A stretch of 33,912 bases of DNA from Pseudomonadales bacterium (GTDB lineage: Bacteria > Pseudomonadota > Gammaproteobacteria > Pseudomonadales > Azotimanducaceae): the NCBI GenBank assembly GCA_007131295.1, contig SLQW01000132.1:1-33912 (forward strand), read 5' to 3'. Shown in pieces: positions 7,928-15,705 of the stretch (positions are counted from its first letter, which is position 1; every line of letters starts with the position of its first letter). A program made the translations under genes and the position numbers. Below the pieces are notes generated by a model that worked only from the letters and a program-made list of their open reading frames with translations, did no database searches and was not told where the DNA came from.

Positions 7928-8715
7928 CGGCGCGCACCTGGCGCCGCCCGCCGCTGATCGCGGATGCACGCCTGCGCTGGGGTCTGAGCGTGGCCGTCGT
8001 CGTGTACCTGCTGCTCGCGGTCAGCAGCCTGGAAGTGAACTGGCAACGCGTCCTCGACGGGCTCGAACGGGGCGCCGATTTCGCCCGCGCGCTGATCACG
8101 CCCGATTTCACGAGCCGCAGCGAGGACATCCTCGACGGCTTCCTCGAAAGCCTCGCCATGACTTTCGTCAGCACGGCGATCGGACTGCTGCTGGCCATTC
8201 CGGTGGCCGTCGGCGCGGCGCGCAATCTTTCGCCGCTGCCCGTGTATCTGCTCTGCCGCGGCTTCATCGCCGTCTCCCGCAGCTTTCAAGAGATCATCAT
8301 CGCCATCCTGTTCGTGGCCATGCTCGGCTTCGGGCCCCTGGCCGGGGTGGCCACACTGGCGTTTGCCAGCATCGGCTTCATCGCCAAGCTCCTGGCCGAG
8401 GACATCGAGGCCATGGACCCGCGCCCACTGGAGGCGATTCGCGCCACGGGCGGATCGCTGGCGAAGACGCTGCACTGGGGCGTGATGCCGATCGTGTTGC
8501 CACGGCTCGTCGGCGTGGCCATGTACCGGCTCGACATCAATTTCCGTGAGTCGGCGATCATCGGCATCGTCGGCGCCGGCGGTATCGGCGCGACCCTGAA
8601 CACCGCCTTCGATCGCTACGAGTACGACACGGCTGCCGCCATCCTGCTGCTGATCATCGTCATTGTCCTGGCCAGCGAGTACGCCTCCGGCTTCATTCGC
8701 GGGAGGCTGCGCTGA
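7924..8715 (+). CDS. phnE: PhnE-type ABC transporter permease, subunit 1
   Basis: A 263-aa inner-membrane permease. Predicted membrane spans include about 20-40, 75-100, 115-150 (with [20 protein letters not shown]) and the C-terminal 235-255. The coupling-helix (EAA-like) motif is EAIRATGGS with PIVLP, and [11 protein letters not shown] is the conserved family segment. The start is GTG at 7924, overlapping the phnC stop, a strong sign of translational coupling. It should pair with the next gene as a heterodimeric channel served by PhnC. Confidence 0.9.
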   Translation: MTARTWRRPPLIADARLRWGLSVAVVVYLLLAVSSLEVNWQRVLDGLERGADFARALITPDFTSRSEDILDGFLESLAMTFVSTAIGLLLAIPVAVGAARNLSPLPVYLLCRGFIAVSRSFQEIIIAILFVAMLGFGPLAGVATLAFASIGFIAKLLAEDIEAMDPRPLEAIRATGGSLAKTLHWGVMPIVLPRLVGVAMYRLDINFRESAIIGIVGAGGIGATLNTAFDRYEYDTAAAILLLIIVIVLASEYASGFIRGRLR

Positions 8716-9530
8716 TGCCGGTGTACTTCGACGACGGCCAGCCGGTCTGGCGGCGACGCTCGCCGAGGGCCGTGCTGCTGACCTGGCTCGGCTGGTTCGT
8801 CGCCGTCGCCGTGCTGGTGACGAGCTGGATGTTCGTCTCAGAGCGTACGATCTGGATCTTCGTCACCGACGCGCCCAGCCAGGGCGCCGACCTCGTCAGT
8901 CGTATGCTGCCTCCAGACTGGGCCTACACCGCGACGCTGCTGCGGCCACTCTGGGACACCATCAACATCGCGACCCTCGGAACGCTGCTTGCCCTGGTGT
9001 TCGCCACCCCGCTCGCGTTCCTGGCCGCGCGCAACACCACGCCCGCACTACCCGGCGTGCGTGCCGCCGCACTGCTGATCATCGTCGCCTCGCGTTCGAT
9101 CAATTCGCTGATCTGGGCGCTCTTGCTGGTGACGATCATCGGCCCGGGCGTGCTGGCCGGCATACTCGCCATCGCTCTGCGCTCCATCGGCTTCATCGGC
9201 AAGCTGCTCTACGAGGCCATCGAGGAAAGCGACCATCGGCCGGTGGAAGCCATCGTCGCCTCCGGTGCCAGCCCTGGGCAGATGCGCCTCTATGCCATCG
9301 CACCGCAGATCGCTCCAGCCTTCGCGGGCATCAGCGTCTACCGATGGGACATCAACATCCGCGAGGCGACGATCCTCGGCCTCGTCGGGGCCGGCGGCAT
9401 CGGGCTGGAGCTGATCGCCTCGGTGAACGTGCTCGCCTGGGGTCGCGTCAGTATGATTTTCCTCCTCATCCTCGCAACGGTGCTGCTCAGCGAGTGGGTC
9501 TCTGCACGCGTGCGTGCGGCCGTCACCTGA
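8715..9530 (+). CDS. phnE: PhnE-type ABC transporter permease, subunit 2
   Basis: A 271-aa permease homologous to the preceding one (SRSINSLIWALLLVTIIGPG, EAIVASGAS, VGAGGIGLELI). Its N-terminus is longer and charged before the first membrane span. The start codon overlaps the previous stop by 1 nt. It ends the transporter operon: the following 165 bp contain only a weak CCGGCC/GGCCGG hairpin (9548-9568) and then an unrelated gene. No C-P lyase, phosphonatase or phosphite dehydrogenase gene follows, so the imported compound cannot be read from context. Confidence 0.9.
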   Translation: MPVYFDDGQPVWRRRSPRAVLLTWLGWFVAVAVLVTSWMFVSERTIWIFVTDAPSQGADLVSRMLPPDWAYTATLLRPLWDTINIATLGTLLALVFATPLAFLAARNTTPALPGVRAAALLIIVASRSINSLIWALLLVTIIGPGVLAGILAIALRSIGFIGKLLYEAIEESDHRPVEAIVASGASPGQMRLYAIAPQIAPAFAGISVYRWDINIREATILGLVGAGGIGLELIASVNVLAWGRVSMIFLLILATVLLSEWVSARVRAAVT

Positions 9531-9696
9531 GAGCCGCTGCGTCTACGCCGGCCGCAGGATCAGGCCGGAACAGAATGGGGACAACACCGGCCAACGACAT
9601 TTCCGCGGACAGGCCCCGTTCAGCCAAACATGGCATGCTTAGGGCCTGATTCAGCGCTCGCGGAGCAGGCAGGTGCCCTCCGCGAACGGAGTCGTT

Positions 9697-11163
9697 ATGC
9701 GCAACGCTCTCTGTCGCAGCGGCATTCTGCTCATCGCTGCCGCACTGCTCGCCGCAGCCTCCCCCCTGCGATCGGTCGCGGAGGAGAGCCATCCCGAACT
9801 CAGCGACGTCGAGATCGAGAGTCTCCTGGCCCCGATCGCGCTCTATCCCGATGCCCTGCTCACCCAGGTGCTGATCGCCGCCACCTACCCGCTGGAAGTG
9901 GTCGCGGCCGCGCGCTGGGCGAGGGCCAATCCAGAGCTCGAGGGCGCCGCTGCGGTGGCGGCCACCAAAGCCTTCGGGTGGGATTCCAGCGTCCAGGCGC
10001 TGACGGCGTTCCCCGAAATCCTCGCGCGCATGGATGCGGATCTGGACTGGACCCAGACCCTGGGCGAAGCCTTCCTGGCCCAGGAGGAGGCCGTCATGGC
10101 GGCAGTACAGACGTTACGGCGCCGGGCCCAGGTGGCCGGCACGCTGGAGCGGCCGGAACATCTACGCCTCGACCACGATGGTGACGCCATCAGCCTGCGC
10201 CCTTCCCGCGACGAGCTCGTCTACATACCGTGGTACGACACGCGTCAGGCTTACGGCAGCTGGCCATCGACCCGGCATCCCCCGATCTACTGGGATCCGA
10301 TCGCTTGGCATCACAGCGGTCGCGGTGCGCGTTCACCCTTCCTATGGGGACCGGCGATCCTGCTCGATCCCTTGTACTACCCCACGCGCATCGACTGGCA
10401 CCGGCGCGGCGTGATCGTGGTGCACCGCGGCAGCCCCGCAGCCGACAAGTCACCCCGCTGGCAGCATGAGCCAAAGCACCGCCGCGGCGTGCGCTATCGC
10501 CGTCCGGATGTGGAGGATCGCTACTCGAAGCGCGAGTGGTACGGGACACGTCGCGGTCATCCCGACCGTCGCGACCGGCGTTCGGATCATGGCAGGCGCG
10601 GGGACCGCGGTCAGCCGCCTGCCACTTGGCCCGATCAGCCGACCGCAAGCCTGTCGCAGCATCGGGCCGGCGCGATCGACACGCGCACGGCCACTGAGCG
10701 CTTGCGCGCCATGCAGGCCGAATCTGCCCGCGCCAGCGCCGAGTCCCGTCGCTCCCGGGAAACCCGTCGCGAAAGCAGGCGCAGTGCGACACCGGGATCA
10801 CGCTCGAGCCGACACTCTTCGGTCGAAGCCGCGACGCCGTCCGCTGAAGCAGTCACGGCTCCACGTCGTGAATCCCGCAGCACGGTGCGCCGGTCCGGAC
10901 GTCCGGACGCATCCGATCGCAGCAGTCCCTCTTCGGCAAGCCGTTCCAGTTCGGGAAGCCGTCCCGACACAAGCCCCCCACGAGGCCTATCTGAACGCCG
11001 ATCCGGCCCGGTCATGCGTCCGGCGAACACGCCGCCGGAGGTCAGAACGGCGCCTGCGCAACGGCCACCCCAGGGCAGGCAGGGCGTGCGCACGTCCCGA
11101 CCCGATCAGGGCGCGGGTACTCGCAGAGCGGGAGGCAGACCCGGGCAAGCGCGTCCCGAGTAA
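9697..11163 (+). CDS. Secreted DUF3300-domain protein with long Arg/Ser-rich tail
   Basis: A 488-aa protein with an N-terminal signal peptide (to about residue 28). Residues about 35-240 match DUF3300: LLAPIALYPDALLTQVLIA, then WDSSVQAL and FPEILARM, followed by Tyr/Trp-rich segments (YIPWYDTRQAYGSWP, IYWDPIAW). From about 250 to the end the chain is low-complexity and very basic, dominated by Arg and Ser with Asp, Pro and Gly, and is almost certainly disordered. The start is ATG 9697 with GGAG 5 nt upstream, in preference to an in-frame GTG at 9673. The function of DUF3300 is not established. The basic tail could bind cell-wall polymers, nucleic acid or anionic lipid; that is inference. Confidence 0.82.
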   Translation: MRNALCRSGILLIAAALLAAASPLRSVAEESHPELSDVEIESLLAPIALYPDALLTQVLIAATYPLEVVAAARWARANPELEGAAAVAATKAFGWDSSVQALTAFPEILARMDADLDWTQTLGEAFLAQEEAVMAAVQTLRRRAQVAGTLERPEHLRLDHDGDAISLRPSRDELVYIPWYDTRQAYGSWPSTRHPPIYWDPIAWHHSGRGARSPFLWGPAILLDPLYYPTRIDWHRRGVIVVHRGSPAADKSPRWQHEPKHRRGVRYRRPDVEDRYSKREWYGTRRGHPDRRDRRSDHGRRGDRGQPPATWPDQPTASLSQHRAGAIDTRTATERLRAMQAESARASAESRRSRETRRESRRSATPGSRSSRHSSVEAATPSAEAVTAPRRESRSTVRRSGRPDASDRSSPSSASRSSSGSRPDTSPPRGLSERRSGPVMRPANTPPEVRTAPAQRPPQGRQGVRTSRPDQGAGTRRAGGRPGQARPE

Positions 11164-11261
11164 TCGCCTCACTCAAGCCTTTCCCGGCAAAAGCGACCTC
11201 ACGCGACCGCCCACGGTCTCCCTATTAAAATTCACAGGTGCATGTGACTCCACGAACGGGC

Positions 11262-11267
11262 TAGAGT
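11262..11267 (+). promoter_or_regulatory. Possible -10 element TAGAGT upstream of the flavin monooxygenase-like gene
   Basis: TAGAGT lies 36 bp before the start codon at 11298. The 17-18 bp spaced -35 position has no good match, although the DNA just upstream (11224-11236) is unusually AT-rich for this window. Confidence 0.25.
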
Positions 11268-11297
11268 GCTGCAGTCAGTCATCGTGGGAGAGTAGAC

Positions 11298-12527
11298 ATG
11301 TCCGGTGTGGCGCGTTCGACGACGGAATCCATGCAAGCAGCCAGTGCGCTCACGGGAAGCGCTCTAGAACGGGTCGCGACCGTGGCCGAGGTCATTAGAC
11401 AAGGCGGGGATCGCGCCCAGGAATTGCGGCGCCTTGATCAGGAAACGGCCGACACGCTGATCGATCATGGTTTCTTCCGCTTCACGCTGCCGACCGAGCT
11501 TGGGGGAGAGAACGCGAGCATCTGCGAAACGATCGCGGTACTCGAGGCGATTGCCGCGATCGATGGATCCGTTGGTTGGAACGTGATGATCGGCTCCGAG
11601 ATCAACGCCATGGCAGCGGGCGGCATGCCGACCGACCTCGCGCGCGAGGTCTATCTCGACAACCCGCGCGTCATCATGTGCGGCGGCGGTGGTCCGGGAA
11701 CCATGCCATCCCGGGCCGAAAAGCAGGCAGATGGTGGCTACCGGATCTGGGGCGAAAGCACCTTCATAAGCGGCTGCCACAACGCCGAATGGTGCTTCAT
11801 GGCGGCGCCGATATTCGAGGACGGCAAACCGGTCGACCCTCACTCCATGCCGCGCATGTGGTTTCTGCACAAGTCCGAATACAGCATCGTCGACACCTGG
11901 GATGTCGCCGGATTGCGCGGCTCAGGCAGCCACACCGTGCGCGCAGAGGGCGCCCTGGTTCCTCCGAAGTGGGTCCCGGTGGAACTCGTCAAGCTTCCTG
12001 CGCTCTATCCGAATCCCGTGTACCGGGTACCGGTTCCGCTGCGTCTCTCCTACAACAAGGCCGCGGTCGCCCTGGGCGTCGCCCGGGGCGCTCTCGATGC
12101 TTTCGTGGATCTTGCCAACAACAAGACGCCCATGCTGTCGCCGTCGAAACTCAAGGATCGCCCCATTGCTCAGTACCGGATGGGCGAATGCGAAGCGAAG
12201 TTGCGGGCGGCTCGGGCCTTCGTCTTCGATGCCATGCATGCGATCGAAGTCGAACTCGAGGGCGGAGCCGAGCGACCCTCTCCGGAAACCACCAAGATCG
12301 CCCGCCTGGCCTGCACCTATGCAGCCAATGCCTGCATGGAGGTGGTCGACACCATTCACAATACGGCCGGCACGAGCGCCAGCTACATGAAGAACCCGCT
12401 CGAGCGGAAACTGCGCGACGCGCACGGCTGCGCATCCCATCGCTGGGTTTCGCACCCGCTCTATCAGGATCTGGGCAGCATCTTTCTCGGGCAAGAACCC
12501 TCGCCCGAGTTCGCCGGTCTGGGTTGA
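11298..12527 (+). CDS. Acyl-CoA dehydrogenase-fold flavoprotein, probable group D flavin-dependent monooxygenase
   Basis: A 409-aa protein of the acyl-CoA dehydrogenase superfamily, closest in layout to the HsaA/HpaB-type oxygenases with an acyl-CoA dehydrogenase C-terminal type 2 domain. The N-terminal helical part (LIDHGFFRFTLPTELGG) and the middle beta part (GESTFISGCHNAEWCFMAAP, WDVAGLRGSGSHTV) fit that group. The C-terminal helices lack an obvious catalytic Glu of true dehydrogenases. Such enzymes hydroxylate aromatic or steroid-derived rings using reduced flavin from a partner reductase; no reductase is encoded nearby. The ATG at 11298 follows GGGAGAG. It converges on the methyltransferase gene with a 10-bp gap. 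The family is secure; the substrate is unknown. Confidence 0.8.
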   Translation: MSGVARSTTESMQAASALTGSALERVATVAEVIRQGGDRAQELRRLDQETADTLIDHGFFRFTLPTELGGENASICETIAVLEAIAAIDGSVGWNVMIGSEINAMAAGGMPTDLAREVYLDNPRVIMCGGGGPGTMPSRAEKQADGGYRIWGESTFISGCHNAEWCFMAAPIFEDGKPVDPHSMPRMWFLHKSEYSIVDTWDVAGLRGSGSHTVRAEGALVPPKWVPVELVKLPALYPNPVYRVPVPLRLSYNKAAVALGVARGALDAFVDLANNKTPMLSPSKLKDRPIAQYRMGECEAKLRAARAFVFDAMHAIEVELEGGAERPSPETTKIARLACTYAANACMEVVDTIHNTAGTSASYMKNPLERKLRDAHGCASHRWVSHPLYQDLGSIFLGQEPSPEFAGLG

Positions 12528-12537
12528 CCCCCCGCGG

Positions 12538-13338
12538 TCAGCTGCGAACCGCCTGCCAGTGGGCGACGGCCACCTCGTCGCCCTCCTGGATGTGGACGTA
12601 ACCCAGCATGCGGTCACCTTCTACGCGCCCGGAAAAACGATAGCTGCGGTGACGGTTCACCGCATGGAAGTCGATCCTGTCCGCGTGCAGGCGCACGTCC
12701 TCCATGAAGTAGCCCTGATCTCGCCCTTCCAGGCGCGGTTCGATGTCCTGAAAGTGCTGATCAACCTCCAGCCGCATCGGTTCACCATGACCGTCGATGG
12801 TCACCGTCCAGTGTCCCGACACATCGGCAGGCACGATCCAGAGGAAGAGACCACCGCTGACGGCAGCAGAGACATGCTGCTCCGGGCGCCAGTCACCCAT
12901 GTCGAAGCTGTTCGAGACGATACGCGTACCCGGTGCGAGGGTCTCGAACAGAATGGGACGAAGACGCATCACCACATCCGGCATGAGGTACATGGTGACG
13001 ACAGTGGCTCGGCTGAAGTCACTCTGGAAGAGATCCTCGTTGACGAAGGCGACCCGGTCGGCGACGCCGGCGCCCTCCGCGCGCAGGCGTGCCTCGCGGA
13101 CGAGCCCGGGATCGAGTTCGATACCATGGCCCATGGCACCGCGTTCAGCGGCGGTGATGACGATGCGGCCGTCACCCGAGCCAAGGTCGATGACGTAATC
13201 ACCGGGACCGATGTCAGCGAGCCGCATCATCCGCTCGACGTCGCGCTGCGGGGTCACGACGAAGGGCGCCACGAACTCAGCCAATGAAAGCAGCGGCAGC
13301 ATTGCCGACAGCATCCCGAGCAACACCATGCGTGCCAT
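12538..13338 (-). CDS. Class I SAM-dependent methyltransferase with N-terminal signal/anchor sequence
   Basis: A 266-aa protein. Residues 1-20 form a hydrophobic signal or anchor (MVLLGMLSAMLPLLSLA), followed by PFVVTPQRDVERMMRLA and the SAM-binding motif I DLGSGDGR (51-58) and GIELDP (72-77). The N-terminal domain resembles the FAM173/ATPSCKMT type (lysine methyltransferase-like). The last 90 residues are a separate beta-rich domain. The start is ATG 13338 with AGGAGGA 8 nt upstream; the frame is open to 13554 but without a signal. A SAM enzyme with an apparent export signal is odd because SAM is cytosolic; the segment may be an uncleaved inner-membrane anchor with the domain inside. It is divergent from the bifunctional-nuclease gene. 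Confidence 0.78.
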   Translation of the reverse strand: MARMVLLGMLSAMLPLLSLAEFVAPFVVTPQRDVERMMRLADIGPGDYVIDLGSGDGRIVITAAERGAMGHGIELDPGLVREARLRAEGAGVADRVAFVNEDLFQSDFSRATVVTMYLMPDVVMRLRPILFETLAPGTRIVSNSFDMGDWRPEQHVSAAVSGGLFLWIVPADVSGHWTVTIDGHGEPMRLEVDQHFQDIEPRLEGRDQGYFMEDVRLHADRIDFHAVNRHRSYRFSGRVEGDRMLGYVHIQEGDEVAVAHWQAVRS

Positions 13339-13544
13339 ACGTGAACTCCTCCTGCGTGTCAGACGACGCAGCCTCTCACCCCTTGCGGGCAAATTCGAGA
13401 CCTGAAGCTTGCCGCGCCTTCCATGGGGCCCAAGGCCATCCGAGCCTAGGAGCTCACCCTGTCTATGAGCGGGCTTCCCTGGCAGACTGAGCATCTTCAG
13501 CAATGTATCGGCACGGGCTCGACCGACCGGGAGCCTCCCCATCC
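13339..13544. other. Divergent intergenic region, methyltransferase / bifunctional nuclease
   Basis: About 200 bp between two divergent genes. It should hold both promoters, but I see no strong -35/-10 pair. The methyltransferase Shine-Dalgarno is at about 13346-13352 on the minus strand. An alternative ATG for the plus-strand gene lies at 13503. Confidence 0.4.
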
Positions 13545-14402
13545 ATGACTGCAACGCTGCAAACCGCCCGCCATCTGCTGCTCGGCATCACTTTCGTGCT
13601 GACCCTGGCCTGCGACCCGACTCAGGCCCGTGACCTCGGCGTCGACCCCGAGGATCTGGTGCCGGTGGAGCTGGCAGGCATCGGCGTCAGCGCTTCCGCA
13701 GGCGCGCCGCTGGTGCTGCTGCGACATATGGAAACCGGAGACGTCGTTCCGATCATCATCGGTATCGACCAGGCACGCGCCATTCTGATGGCCATGCACG
13801 GTGTGGAGCCGCCGCGGCCCATGACGCACGACCTGACCACCAGCGTGATCAGCGCCCTCGGGGCGTCTCTGGAACGCGTGCTGGTGGATGATCTGGTCGA
13901 CAACACCTTTCTCGGCATGCTGGAACTGCGCGTACCCGGCCGCGACGAGCCAATACGCGTGGACAGCCGGCCCAGCGACGCCCTGGCGCTGGCGGTCCGC
14001 TCCGGCGCCACGATCCACGTGGCGCCTTCCGTCCTGGTGGCGGGCGAAGACCTGGACTACGAAGGTCTGGCCGGAGACCAGGTAGTGACTGCACTCGGCA
14101 TTACCGTGGTGGAGGCCGGCCTGGACGAACGTCAGGCACTCGATTTGCCCGACCGCACGGGGGTGCTGGTACGGCGCGTCGTCGGCGAAGCTGCGCGCAC
14201 AGACCTGGAGCCCGGCAGCCTCATCCTCGAGGTCAACGGTGACGCCGTGGCCACGCCGATGCAATTTCTCGAAGCTGTGCGGGATACGGAGCAGAGCTCC
14301 AGGGTACATATTCTTTACTGGCGTGACGGCGAGGAATACGAACTGGAGCTGGATCAGGGCGCGGGCGCTCCACAGCGCCGCGAGCCCGTGATCAGCGCCT
14401 GA
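13545..14402 (+). CDS. Secreted protein with bifunctional nuclease (DUF151) domain and PDZ domain
   Basis: A 285-aa protein with a signal peptide (HLLLGITFVLTLA), a BFN/DUF151 domain at about 40-160 (VPIIIGIDQARAI, THDL, SRPSDALALAVRSGA) and a C-terminal PDZ domain at about 185-270 (GVLVRRVVGEAA, LEPGSLILEVNGDAV, FLEAVRD). BFN proteins of plants and thermophiles have been described as nucleases; the bacterial role is poorly defined. Export plus a PDZ domain suggests an envelope role, perhaps in protein quality control rather than nucleic acid turnover (inference). The start 13545 is preferred because it gives a compact signal peptide; ATG 13503 in the same frame is possible. A Cys at 23 sits in LTLAC, which is not a clean lipobox. 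Confidence 0.8.
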   Translation: MTATLQTARHLLLGITFVLTLACDPTQARDLGVDPEDLVPVELAGIGVSASAGAPLVLLRHMETGDVVPIIIGIDQARAILMAMHGVEPPRPMTHDLTTSVISALGASLERVLVDDLVDNTFLGMLELRVPGRDEPIRVDSRPSDALALAVRSGATIHVAPSVLVAGEDLDYEGLAGDQVVTALGITVVEAGLDERQALDLPDRTGVLVRRVVGEAARTDLEPGSLILEVNGDAVATPMQFLEAVRDTEQSSRVHILYWRDGEEYELELDQGAGAPQRREPVISA

Positions 14403-14418
14403 TCGTCGCCGCACGCGT

Positions 14419-15615
14419 TCACATCGGCTCGATTCGGTACAGACCACCTTCTGACTCGTCCGTGACGACGTAGATGTAGCCGTCCGGGCTCTCGCGGACA
14501 TCACGAATGCGACCTACCGCACCGTTTAAGAACGTTTCTTCGTGGACGACGATATCGTCCTCGATCACGAGACGGGAGATGAGCTCGGGCCGAAGGCCGC
14601 CCGCGAGCAGGTTGCCCTGCCAGCGAGGGAAACGGTCCGACGTTACCAGCGCCAGACCCGAGGGCGCGAGGGTCGGCAGGAACTCGTAGACCGGATCGAT
14701 CATGCCTTCGATGCTGCGAGCCTCGCCGTACATTTCCTCGGTGCGATAGTCGCGCCCCTTGCCGGCACGCGGCCAGCCGTAGTTCTCGCCGGCGCGCACC
14801 AGGTTGAGCTCGTCGCCTCCGCGAGGACCGTGCTCCGTCACCCAGATCGCGCCGGTTTCCGGATGCACGATCAGACCCTGAATGTTGCGATGTCCGATGG
14901 AAAAGATCTCCGGCAACGCCTCTTCGCCGTCAGCAAACGGATTATCATCCGGGACGCCCCCATCCTCCGTGAGGCGCAGGAGGGTGCCTGCGTGATCCAT
15001 CGGATCCTGCGCCCGCGGCGGCTCTGCGCCACGGTCACCGATACTCACCAGCAGCGTGCCGTCATCCATCCATGCCAGCCGCGAACCATAGTGCCGGCCC
15101 GGCTGGGAACGCCGGTCCTGCTCGAAGAGGACCTCGAGATCCGTGAGTGCGCTGCCGTCCAGGCGCGCACGGGCCAACGCGGTCGTGGTGGCCTGGCGGT
15201 CACCCAGCGAGTAGGTGAAATAGACCCAGCTGTTGTCGTCGAAATCAGGGTTAAGCACCACATCGAGCAAGCCGCCCTGATTGCGTGCGACCACCTCCGG
15301 GACGCCGGTTACCTGCGTCACGTCACCGTTGGCGACGATCACCATCCGTCCGCCCCGCTCGGTGACCAGATAGCGGCCATCGGGCAGGAAGGCGACTGCC
15401 CAGGGGTTTTCGAGCTCTGCGAGCTTAACCACCTTGATAGGCTGATACTCGGTACCGGACTCATAGACGGTAGTGGGGAAAGCCGGCGTCACAGACATCG
15501 CTTCACGGGCGTCGGCGGCAACCTCTGCAGCCGTGTCGACATCTGCCTCGCAGGCCGCAAGGCCCAAGGTCGTGATGACGGCAAAAACTGTCGCTTTGAC
15601 CGCATTGTGCTGCAT
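14419..15615 (-). CDS. PQQ-dependent aldose sugar dehydrogenase-type lipoprotein (GSDH family)
   Basis: A 398-aa protein of the glucose/sorbosone dehydrogenase beta-propeller family, which oxidises aldose sugars in the periplasm with PQQ. The N-terminus is a lipoprotein signal with lipobox LAAC (C22). Family motifs are PWAVAFLPDGRYLVTERGG, the GRHYGSRLAW region, FSIGHRNIQGL (PQQ-site HRN) and VTEHGPRGGDELN. Many relatives are YliI-like enzymes whose in vivo substrate is unclear. AGGAG lies 6 nt before the ATG at 15615. The M48 protease gene is 90 bp upstream on the same strand. No PQQ biosynthesis genes are in the window. Confidence 0.88.
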   Translation of the reverse strand: MQHNAVKATVFAVITTLGLAACEADVDTAAEVAADAREAMSVTPAFPTTVYESGTEYQPIKVVKLAELENPWAVAFLPDGRYLVTERGGRMVIVANGDVTQVTGVPEVVARNQGGLLDVVLNPDFDDNSWVYFTYSLGDRQATTTALARARLDGSALTDLEVLFEQDRRSQPGRHYGSRLAWMDDGTLLVSIGDRGAEPPRAQDPMDHAGTLLRLTEDGGVPDDNPFADGEEALPEIFSIGHRNIQGLIVHPETGAIWVTEHGPRGGDELNLVRAGENYGWPRAGKGRDYRTEEMYGEARSIEGMIDPVYEFLPTLAPSGLALVTSDRFPRWQGNLLAGGLRPELISRLVIEDDIVVHEETFLNGAVGRIRDVRESPDGYIYVVTDESEGGLYRIEPM

Positions 15616-15705
15616 CTTTGACTCCTGCCTTTGTTATGACGTCAGGGAGGATACCGACAGGTCAGGGGTGTTGCGAACCGGGCCATGGAGACCGCAGCGC
15701 CCGGG

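Noticed and set aside
8663-9649. 328-codon plus-strand frame overlapping phnE2
   Set aside because: It is Arg/His-rich out-of-frame translation of a clear permease gene.
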